Below are positions 24,223 to 35,100 of a DNA stretch of 64,000 nucleotides, piece after piece (position 1 is the first letter of the stretch; each line of letters starts with the position of its first letter). The notes beneath the pieces are model-generated. The model saw only the letters and a program-made list of their open reading frames with translations. It did no database searches and had not been told where the DNA came from. The position numbers were made by a program, and so were the translations under genes. Source of the DNA: Cladobotryum mycophilum (lineage: Eukaryota; Ascomycota; Sordariomycetes; Hypocreales; Hypocreaceae); the NCBI GenBank assembly GCA_036429605.1, contig CM071589.1, forward strand, positions 5,828,001-5,892,000. The letters are read 5' to 3'.

Positions 24223-26575
24223 ATGAGTGCAGCAAAGTGGGAATACATCTTCACCAACTCGACTGAGGTGCCACCCGAGATTGTGGCCCAAAGTAGAGCC
24301 TTCACGACGATGCCTATTCTCCTCAACAAACACAACGATCTTGCCGACGCCGGTAGCTTTGCTGCGTCCAGAGATTGGGTCAAACTTTCTGGAGATGGCA
24401 GAGAAAAGGTGACACACGGCACACGAACTCCACTCGGAAATGCCGTCAGCTTCGGTTACCCGGAAGCCTCGTCAGAGTATCTTGGGTTTTTGACATATCT
24501 GGTAGAAATCTGCTTCCTCCACGACGGTATGTACTATTTTGTTGAAATTCCTATACAATATTGATCAGCTAGGACTCACTCTATATGACCCGGCCCCCTT
24601 TTAGATGCGTGCGAAGAAATACAGGCTATCAACGAAGCCCGCACTGAACATGAAGCTCTGGCGTCAATCTTTCATCAGATGGGCGACCGGAAGGAGTCTG
24701 TGGACCAGAAATACACAAATCTCCTCTCCGCGGCCGTCACCGAGTGGTTCAAGTCGGGCAATTCCAAATCCAGCGCCATGTTTGATGCGGTTTGCGACCA
24801 ATGGCTCCACATTGTTGAACACGACAATCTTGACGATATTCAGACCCTTGAGGATTTTCTGCATCATCGATATCGAAACTTTGGATCGGGGTAGGCAGGA
24901 GTCTTCTCTCACTACTATAAGCCTCGCATATCTAATACCGACTCCTAGGTTGTACAGTACTTGGATGCTAGCTTGTTTGGATTTAGAGCTTACCCCTCGT
25001 GAGGACGCCATGTTGGAGGAAGTTCAGACCCTCACCATAAAATGCTGTATGCTGGCAAACGATTACTTTGCATGGAAGAGGGAATTCACATTATTTGCCA
25101 GAAACGGGCAGGTTTTTAATACCGTGTGGTTCCTCATGGCTAAGCACAAGTTAACGGAAGACGAGGCGCTGGAAAAGGTCAAGGCCATGTCGCTGGAGGA
25201 CGAAGCTCTATTCGCCGCCAAACGGATTGCCATCCTCGAATCTGATGATGCCACACCTGTTATCCGGAGGGTACTGGACGCGTGTGCTTTTGCCATCGGG
25301 GGCAATAACTATTGGTCGTCAATCTGCCCGCGATACAATGATTGGGAGTCACTAGTTACGTTGCCACCGGCAGACGCCGTGGGCATCTCTGACCTCATCA
25401 AATTTGCATCTCAAGGACAGGTACACTCTGAAGGTCATCATGTACCTGAACAATGTGTTCTAAGCAAACAGCCAAACGGGGACAATACCGGTGAAGACGC
25501 AAGCCATGAACTCGGACAGCAGGAACAGCATGGCATCCCCGGATCAGACGATGCAAACGGCAATGTGCACAAAGAGCAGCCCAATGGGTACAAGCAGCTT
25601 CATTCAAATAACATGGAAACCCCGAAGTTGGACAAGAACTTGCTCGATGATTCGGTCGTGCTGGCTCCGGCCGAATACATCTCATCCCTCCCATCCAAGG
25701 GGGTCAGAAAGACCATCATCGAAGCCATTGATTTGTGGACGAACATCCCACGCCCCCTAACTGACACCATTGTTAAGGTAATTGATGCTTTACACAACGC
25801 ATCGCTCATCCTCGATGACTACCATGATCAGTCGCCATTACGCCGCGGCAGTCCAGCAACACACGTTGTATTTGGCAGCGGCCAAGCCAGTAACAGCGCC
25901 AGCTACCTCTACTTGCAGGCAACGACGATGGTGGCCAATCTTGGCGATCCCCAGATGCTCACCGTGTTTCTCCAAGAGCTCGACAGGCTCATCATTGGCC
26001 AGAGCTGGGATCTCTACTGGACCTTTCACGCCAAGATGCCGTCTTGCGACGAGTACATGGCCATGGTGGATGGCAAGACGGGCTCTCTGTTCCGCATGCT
26101 GCTGAGGTTGATGACCTGCGCCGCGGCCAAGAATCCATCGTGGGTGGATCTGGACCTAGAGACCTTTGAAGCATCGGCGACCGAGTTAGCCCGCGTCGTC
26201 GGTCGCTTTTTCCAGATTCGAGATGACTACAAAAACCTCACGTCGGACGAGTACGAGGCAACCAAGGGTTTCGCGGAGGACCTGGACGAGCGGAAATGCT
26301 CATACCCGCTGGTTGTGACGATGAGCACCGACCCTAGGATCGGCGATCAGATCCTCGGCCTGTTCCGTCTGCCCGAGCGGCACCTTTCCGTCGAGATCAA
26401 GAGGCATATTCTGAAGCTCTTGGCCAAGGCGGGCGCCTTCTCTGAGACGGCAAAACTGCTGCTGCAGCTAGAGGGGGAGATTGAGGACAAGATAACAGAG
26501 ATAGAGAAGCTCGTGGGGGTTCCGAATCCGCTGCTGAGATTAACGCTGAAAAGGTTGAGTGTTGCTCGGAAATGA
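24223..26575 (+). CDS. Bifunctional prenyltransferase/terpene cyclase
   Basis: Chimeric class I terpene synthase of the fusicoccadiene/ophiobolin F synthase type: the C-terminal domain makes a C20 or C25 prenyl diphosphate from IPP and DMAPP, the N-terminal domain cyclises it. Exons 24223-24526, 24605-24890 and 24949-26575 give 738 residues. Cyclase domain: D101-D102-x-x-E105 metal motif (split by intron 1), N234-D-Y-F-A238-W-K-R-E242 as the NSE motif with Ala where Ser normally binds Mg2+, and a terminal PRY (RY dimer). A Gln/Gly/Asn/His-rich linker of about 75 residues follows. Prenyltransferase domain: first Asp-rich motif DDYHD (486-490) followed by QSPLRRGSPATHVVFG, second DDYKN (622-626). 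Frame intact. Product length cannot be read from sequence. No P450, oxidase or regulator adjoins it. Confidence 0.92.
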
Positions 26576-28277
26576 TGACTTTAGATGCCGGGTACCTAGG
26601 GGGAGTAGGCCTTTTGTTGTTTTATAATAGTAAAAGATCTAATGCATCAACTGCACGTTTTTTCTCGCTCTGATATAATGCGTATTCATGTTGAGTTGGA
26701 TGCAGGATACTACATCTAATCAGTTCGCTCAGAGGTGTGTGATCTGAGCAAGGATAATTAGGGATAGAGACACACCAACTGAAGGGCAAACATTGAGCAA
26801 GTTGGAGGCCCTACGTTGCAGAGAGAGCTCCGCAGGGGGCTTCCGCTCGTACACTTTCTACGTTGGGTCTAAACGTGCGCTCTAGGTCCATCAAAGTATT
26901 TGAGCATCTTGGAAATGAAGAAGCAGGGTTGTTGAAGGGCACCTCAAAGTACGTCAGCGGACACCCTTGGCTGTAGTACTGAGCATCCGAGATATGTAGA
27001 CATTTCGTCACAGTCAACACGATGTGACCATGGCTCGGCAGACAAAGTTCAGAAAGACACTGTCTTATAACATCTACTAAGGAAGAGATGCAACATGATC
27101 CAAGTCAACATCATTCCGTGCCAGCAGCCAACATCATCTGGCGTCCCCTTTTGCATTTAAGTGCACACATTTGGTTCACTGCCAAGTTGGGAGCTCCGTG
27201 CATGAGCTGCTGACCAGGTTCATGCTTCGCCGGTCAGTATGAGTTGCCAGATTGGTCCTTTTTCGCGGTCGATCTTATGCTCCCTTTTTTCTGACGTAAA
27301 TGGAAATTTCCCAACCATGGAGCGGGACATGTAAGCCACAAGTCCGAGAGAATAACCCCGATGTTAGCAAGGGGTCGAGGCGTGGTGGATTGGGTTATCG
27401 TGATGGTATTCTGGGACTGTGTCTGTGTTGGCTCTTTGCATGACCCTCTCTTCAGGCTTTCCTCATCTCATATAGTAGAACGTAGATCCATCGCATTGAA
27501 GAACTAATAAAACGATGTGTCATAACGTATATGTGATTAGTTATCTTTTAACTGGAAACATGGATTGCTGCTATTCTGAGAGCGGCAAACACGCACACGC
27601 ACATATGATGGAACTTATGTAAGAGGAGATTTTTTATCTGCAAGGCGAGCTTGTAATAATGAGACATGGAGCTTATATAGAAAAAGAGGGTTAATTAATC
27701 TGTAACACCTTTTTTTCTTCTTCAGAGTTGTATGAAACCTCTTGCACTCTCTGCTTATGTGGCGGACAATCTGAATTGCTGAGAGCGTGAAGGATCGGGA
27801 GGATCTGCCGTCTAAACAACCAAGGATGACGCTGCGGGTCAAATTCTCACACGTCGCCCAATGGCTATGCACTTCTCACCTACCAATCTCGGACCTGAGA
27901 GGTCATTTTCCCTTTCGAATCTCGCTCCGCAGATGTTTCAAGGGAAGGAAAGAAAAATGAGTAATCACCGAGGCAGATCGGTATGCCTAGACTGGATGGG
28001 ATGGGACGGGAGTTGTCGCTTGATTCCTTTTGGGCTCTCGCTTACCTACAGATAGGAAGGTTATTGCTTACGGCTAAGACTGGTATTGTAATTGGGGTTA
28101 AACTGTGAAAAGTGCTGGTACTACTCCGTACCGTTGATAAAGATGATTGGGTTGCCGAAATGTGCTGGTGGAAACTTGCTGTGTTTTGTTTTCTTCTGAG
28201 GGTAATGAATGAATGTGTGACTGAATGAATGAATGAATGAATGAATGAATGAATGAATGAATGAATGAAACGAAAAC
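26576..28277. other. Intergenic terpene synthase / OPT gene
   Basis: About 1.7 kb, AT-balanced, no frame with recognisable protein. It ends in a long GAAT/TGAA tetranucleotide repeat directly before the OPT start. Confidence 0.45.
28222..28268. repeat. TGAA tetranucleotide microsatellite
   Basis: About eleven to twelve uninterrupted TGAA units ending 9 bp before the OPT transporter ATG, so it lies in that gene's 5' leader. Length variation there could affect leader length. Every unit also carries an out-of-context ATG. Confidence 0.85.
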
Positions 28278-31003
28278 ATGGCGCGAGACCAGGAACAATG
28301 TGAAGCGACGCCATACGAAGTGCATCTCGAAGGGCTTACAGACGATTCCGCTTTGGATCCCTTCAGTCCCTTTCATGATGTCGAGGCTCCTTCAAGCCCC
28401 AGAATTCTCACCGTCAGAGCCGTGTTGCTGGGAAGCCTCTGCGGCGCTTTGGTGAATGCATCAAACATTTATCTCGGCATGAAGACGGGATGGGGATCAT
28501 CCGCGAATATTCTCGGAGTGCGTTGAACAATCTTTACTTTTTGTTGTGAACGAAACAATGAGTGAAGACTCTGCTTTCATAGAACCCCTTTTGACTGACG
28601 ACAAGCTCCATCATAGTCCATCATTGGCTTCGCAGTCTTGAAGAAGCTGTCAACCGCGATACATCCGTTTGGAATCCATGAGAATAACATTGTACAGACG
28701 GTGGCTACGTCATCTGGAGGCATGTCCGGAGTGTTTATATCGGCTATTCCTGCTCTTTACCAACTAGGGCTGCTGCAGACACCGATGAAAGATTTGCTTC
28801 GACTCATTCTCCTGACAGCGAGTGGCGGGTTCTTTGGATTGTTGTCAATAGCGCCATGTATGTTGTTCTCCAATTTTTAATCCCCCCGTCTCTTCGAAAT
28901 CCCTTTTCTTACTAGGAAGTCATAGTGCGCCAATTCTTCATCCGAGATGTTGCGTGAGAGCTCAATCTCTTGTTTCCGTCGTCTACCGCCACGGCCTTCA
29001 CCATTCGCAGTATGCACTTTGCCTCTGATGGAGCTGCTTCGGCGAAGAAGAAACTGAAAGCTACCCTTTTTGCGTTTCTGGGAGCCATGGCATTGCGCGT
29101 TACGTCGCAGTATGCAATTGGTATCTTATGGGTGAGTGTGCTTTCTTGTTGCCGTCCAAAACTCTCGCCAATGGATATCAGGAGAGGGGTAGACTTGGCG
29201 TCTCGCTGGAGTTTAAGTTCAAAGGTGATCCTGGATTGTGCATCTTTTCTGACGTTTTATAGGACTGGCATGTCTTTACCTGGTTCCAGGCCGCCAACGT
29301 TGCCACCTCGCTAGCCGTATCTTTGGAGAGTTGGGGATGGCTTCTGGAATGGTCTCCAGCCATGGTCGGTTCAGGCATGCTCGTCGGGTCCAATGTAGCC
29401 ATGTCATTCTTTCTCGGATCTTTATTAGCATGGTATATCATTTTCACGATTCATACCCAATTGAACGATCCTAGAGAGATGGAAAGCTGGCTTGCAACAT
29501 AGGGGGATCATTGGGCCATACCTGGTCTGGCAAAACATAGCAGTTGGACATTCTGTCGTAACGAATGGTTCGGCTTGGGCTGAATTAAAGTCATATACGG
29601 GAATGACTGCCGCGTTCGCCAATGCAGAGAGTCCGAGTCCAAGATACTGGCTACTGTGGTCAGGTGTTGCCTGTATGCTGGCAGTGGCACTGACTGGTAT
29701 GTTTCCCCTTGATTCATGATCTTCGTTGGGCCCATTTTATGACATCCCCATTTGGTGTTCTTTAAAGGAATTGCTAGTTAATAGAGCGCTAGAACTGGTT
29801 TGCCAATATCGCACATTGTGGATGTTTGCTCGCTCTGCTATTGGGCATGCAACATCTACAATGACAAGGTTGAGGGAGAGTAAACAGCAATACTCACTCC
29901 TACAAAGCGCTGATGGAACCAACAATTATGGTTCTATTGAACAATCAGCTATGAGTGAACATAGTGACAACATCACGAGGCGAATGTGGCTTCCCGGGTT
30001 GATCGCGGCCATCATCATGACTTGTCTCGTAACAACTCTTCTATTTGGGATGTCTGTTATCGAAACATTCTTGGCACTGGGACTCGCCTTCTTCTTGTCC
30101 TTGGTTGCCATTCAGGCTATGAGAGCTACGGGTAAGTCAAGGCAGAGAGGCATAGTTGATAACCCAGACTAATTATCCTTGATAGATACAATGCCTGTAA
30201 CGGCAGTCTCTAAAGTATCACAATTACTCCTGAGTACGACGACCAATCCATCGGATGCCACAGGCGTTGCGTCGGCCCAGCGGCTGAACTTACTTGGGGG
30301 GCCTTGACGGCCATTGGCGCGAGTCAAGCTAAGTTTCCAGTCAACTCACGCGGCCTCTAGAATGAAAGCTAATACGAGCGTCGTAGACCTGATAAGTGAC
30401 TTTCGTATTGGATACTTGTTACGAACGCCTCCTCGAGCCCAGTACGCTGCTCAATTAATCGGCACAGCCGTGGCAGCTATTATTGCGCCGTCAGCTTTCG
30501 TACTCTTCACAACCGCTCATCCATGCATTCTGGATGTCGACGAGAGCGGATCAGCTTCTTGCGAGTTCTCGGGGCCGTCCATCGCAGCGTGGAGAGCTGT
30601 CGCTGTCGCTGCCACCGAATCAACGCTACCCATCCCGACATCAAGCCTGTACTTTTCTCTCATCATGGCCATGGTTGGTAGTGCGAGCGTGGTTCTGCGG
30701 CAGTTTGGAAAAGGGAAACTGTTTGATTCGATAAAACCGTATGTTCCCAACTTTATGATTCTTGCCTTGGCATTCACGATTCCATCTCCCAAGTACGGGA
30801 TCGCCATGCTCGTGGGCTCAGGCGTTGCGATGACATGGAAGTCGAGGCGGCCAAAGAGCTTTGAGGGCTACGGCTTTGCCATTGCAGCGGGGTTGGTCGC
30901 TGGTGAAGGTATTGGAGGGACGATAAATAGCATTCTCGCTATATCTGGTGTTGGAGGGCGAGAGTGGGGGATACAGGTGGGATGTCCAGCAGGACGGTGC
31001 TAG
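28278..31003 (+). pseudogene. OPT oligopeptide transporter family, disrupted
   Basis: Proton-coupled transporter of peptides or metal-chelate conjugates. Eight exons can be traced: 28278-28517, 28617-28857, 28926-29131, 29263-29432, 29503-29696, 29778-30131, 30186-30332 and 30379-31003, together 725 codons once one base is added, the family size. Recognisable segments: GALVNASNIYLGMKTGWG, APLRQFFIRDVA, LLFPSSTATAFTIRSMHF, GREWGIQVGCPAGRC at the end. Two lesions: a TGA at 28955-28957 where the family has Arg (CGA to TGA, one transition), and one G missing from the G6 run 30296-30301, after which the frame hits TGA at 30305. The second lesion fits the assembly-error pattern seen elsewhere in the window; the first does not. 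The intron 30333-30378 has weak sites (GTTTCC, GAG) and is the least certain. Confidence 0.75.
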
Positions 31004-32172
31004 TCTGCCTTGTCAAGCTTGTGTAACGACGTATGACTAATGATTGAAATGACTAACTGAATGAATGAGAAGGAAAGAAGGAAAAATGAATGCTAGTACG
31101 GAGTATCTACTTGTTTCTGTTACTGAATATTACTAAGTCGCATGTGACTCTTTGTTTTAGTCCGTTTGTCATGGAGCCTGGCCAGCCAAGTATCAAAATT
31201 GGATGTCACGTCCGGTTCTTAGCAGACGACGCGCTGAGTGGGCGAGTGTCCAGTGACAATTTAGGGGACCCGGATCTCTTAAAGTACAGCGCCTGTCAGC
31301 GCCCAATGACTTGCCGCTAACTGAAACGGCCATCCAACCATGATCCAGAAGGCCTCGATTGGATGGGGGTTCCGTCCACTCACGTTGCCATTAAAACCCC
31401 TCCACCATCCCAAAAAAGCCATGACCAAGTTTCTCTCCTGAGAAAAGTACATACAGGTACAAGTACCTGCACACCTCACAGGCTCACACCCTGACCTGAC
31501 CCCATCTTCCGTCAGGGGGGCCTCGCAACGGAACTGTCCGCATTCGCTCGCTTGTCCGCTTCGATGAGCAAGCAAGCAAGCAATCCTGTTTTGTTGTGAC
31601 TGATCTCAGCCAGAATAAACGAAACAAAGGTATTTCCTGTCGCGAGTCCTCTAACAAGTAGTATCTTTCAAAGGTTCTGCGACTTTGTTTCGGTACTGTG
31701 ACCATGGACTAACTGACGTTCCTGTCTCTCTTCTTGTACATAGTAGTACGTACCTTAGCTTAGCTTCAAGTGTGTGTGTGTGTGCCCCCCTTCGACCCTC
31801 ATGTGCGTGCGAGACTGCCCACCATAAACCATCAGACCCCTAACAAAGTGAGTCCCAGCGGCGGCTATCTTGTGTTGTGTCTCAACTTCAACAACATCCA
31901 AACCACAAAACTCGACGTCGCAAACCTCGTACCTCTACGATACCGTACGGTGGTGACCCCCCCAGACTCGCCCCGACAAACGAGAAAGAAAAAGAGAGAG
32001 AAACGGTTCATGCTTCAGCGACGGGTCATTATATCCTCACAGGCTGCCGAGCCCTGTCCACCACCTCCCTGGCCCGCAAATTATTAGGCCTCCATCATGC
32101 GAGCCGACCTGGGCTAGCATACCGCCGCAGTTACGTGTTTCGCCTACCCACTTCTATCCCCGATCAATTACC
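31004..32172. other. Intergenic, formin promoter and leader
   Basis: About 1.2 kb. Short TG repeat near 31770-31783, then a C/A-rich stretch (31840-32170) that resembles a long formin leader. A frame overlapping it in another phase (31877-32407) is a shadow. Confidence 0.45.
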
Positions 32173-35100
32173 ATGTCATCCACCGCCGATAAGTCGAGGC
32201 AATCTTCCGGCGGCCGGTCCCTCTTCTCCAGAAGCAAGCACAAGGAGAAACGATATACCGACACGGATCCCAAGACCTCCTCTGAACAGTTCGACACTGC
32301 CAGCTCCTTTGGTTCGCGCTCATCGCGCCACAAGCGAGAGTCATCGTCAATATCCATTGACCAACCTGGCTCCCCTGATGCAGGCATTAATCAGATGGCG
32401 GGTGTGATAACATCCATCCCCTACGATAGCGTTTCCCAAGGCTCGCGTTCACCAATCCCACTCGAATACCTGCCCAAGGCAGACCAGGTGCCAGTGCGCC
32501 GCGAACCGCTGCCGCATCAATTGAATAGTGCCGGCGTCGACTTTCATCAGTATCCCTCCATCGATACCTCGTCCTTTAACACCGCCCATTATCCCCACAC
32601 CGCAGGACGCCCGAGCACCTCCGGCACCATGGCTCCGAGCAAGCAGTCACCATATCAACAGCAGCAGCATTGGGGCCCCGGCGGCCAGCCCCGTGGCAGT
32701 GTGGCTAGTACAGTCAACGGCTCCTATCCTGCTCGCTACGACTCTTACCAGACGCCCCCCAAACAGGTCGAACATCAGGTGACAGTTTCAACTACTATCC
32801 CAACCAGCAGCAGGCCTACGCGACCCACGGCTCGGCTCGCTCGTCACATGCGACGCTTGCCAGTGCATCACCTCGAGATTCACACCGATTAACGAAATCA
32901 AGCGCCTACGGACCCACCCCCCACGATGGCTTCTACTTCCCTAAACCCGAAGACGATAATATTGTCGAGCAAATGTTCCTGCAGTTGATGCAGAAGCGAG
33001 GATGGCATAACCTACCCGAACAGGCCAGGAGGCAGATGATGGCCTATCCGGCCGAGAAGAAGTGGACATTACTACACCAGGATCGTCTGACGGAATGGCA
33101 GGGCGAGCAGAAGCGTCGCCAAACCGCGCGGACGAACCAATATGCCGCACCAGATGTCACCACATATTCCGACGAGGAGGGGACTCCTGAGTGGTATGTC
33201 CGAAGAGTCATGGAAGACAAGCTTGATGCGAAGGGCATGGGCAGTCTCGAGGTCAACTTGAGAACGCAGCAAATCGGCTGGGTCAAGAGATTTGTCGAGT
33301 GTCAAGGCCAAGTGGCTCTAGTAACTTTGCTTCTAAAAATCAACCGCAAGAGCGCCAATGGCCCATCTCAAAACGACAACGGCAGGGCGGAAAAGAACCT
33401 GGACCGAGAATATGACATTGTCAAGTGCCTCAAGGCACTGATGAACAACAAGTTTGGTGCCGATGATGCGCTTATGCAGTCCAAGGTCCTTTTAGCGCTA
33501 GCAAGTTGCTTAATATCTTCGCGACTCACAACGAGAAAGCTCGTCAGCGAAATCCTCACATTTTTATGTACTTGGGGGAGCAATGGAGAGGGTCACTTGA
33601 AAGTCATACAAGCCCTTGACGAGGTCAAGTCTCAGTCTGGCGAAAATGGCAGATTCGACGCCTGGATGCGACTCGTGGAGGTCACCGTCGATGGACGTGG
33701 AAAGATGGGCAGTCTTGTCGGCGCAAGCGATGAGCTTCGCACTGGAGGAATCGGAATGGAGAACCTGTTGATGGAATATGCCGTCGCATCGCTCATACTG
33801 GTCAACATGATTATCGATGCCCCTGAGAAGGATCTGCAACTGAGGGTTCACATCAGGGCCCAGTTCCATGCCTGTGGCATCAGGAGAATCCTGACCAAGA
33901 TGGAAGGGTTCCAATATGAACTCCTGGATAAGCAGATTGACCGTTTCCGTACCAACGAGGCCATTGACTATGAGGATATGCTTGAGCGAGAAAACAGCAG
34001 CATCAAGGACAACGTCGAGGGCGATGTCAAGGATCTCACAGATCCAGTACAGATTGCGGATTCTATCCAGCAGCGGCTGCAGGGCACCAAGACGCATGAC
34101 TATTTCGTTTCGGCTCTTCAGCATCTTATGCTCATCCGTGCTAGCGATGGCGAGGAAAGGCTTCGTATGTTCCAGCTCGTGGACTCCATGCTTAGTTATG
34201 TTGCCATGGATCGACGCTTGCCAAATATGGACCTCAAGCAAAGCCTCAACTTCACCGTCCAAAATCTCCTCGACAAACTGCACACGGATTCCGAAGCTCG
34301 GCAAGCACAGGATGAGGCGCTCGAATCACGCCAGATTGCTGAAGCCGCCATGGCCGAGCGTGATGAGATGCGGGCGAGATTAGAGCTTGGGGCTGATGGA
34401 CTGGTTGCCAAGCTTCAGAGGCAACTGGATGAACAGGCTCGATTCATTGAAGCTCAAAAACGACAGGCGGACGGTCTCAAGGTCGAGTTGGATAATGTCC
34501 AAAGCGTCAGATCCAAGGAAGCCCAGCGTTACGAGCTTGAGACGAGAGAATTATATCTCATGCTACGGGACGCACAGGACATTGCCGCCTCTAATGCTAC
34601 TAAGACCAGCAAGCCCGGCAAGGATAGCTCAGCTCAACTACAGGGAATTCTCGATCGCGAGCGGCTTATGGAGCGTCTACAAATGCAATTGGAGCGACAG
34701 AAGACTCAGTACAAGCTAGAGGGTAGAATATGGGGTGACGCTAATGGCCCCTCTGATCGCCTACGCGCTCTCCGAGAAGCAATGGACGAGGAAGAGCCAG
34801 GTACCCCTCCCGGTGGGGGGACACCTCCTCGAGACTTTACCAATAGTGTACTCGGAAGCATCAGTCGCTCTACCAAGATCCCTCGGAGGCCTATTTTCCT
34901 ATCCAAGGATGGGGCTGAAGGTTCTATCATTGCCGAGAGCGATGAGCTCGTGGGTGAAGACGGCGTAATCTACGAACGACCAAGAATCGTGCAGATGAAG
35001 CGACCAGTAGTTGACCCGAAGCAACAAGCCGAACTGATGGGAGAACTTGGTGCAAAGGTTAAGAAATACGAAGGCAGCGACTCCGAGGGCGAAGATGATG

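Noticed and set aside
28954..29010. GTGAGA...CAG segment as a genuine intron of the OPT gene
   Set aside because: It would delete 19 residues that are conserved in the OPT family. Recorded only as a possible bypass of the nonsense codon.
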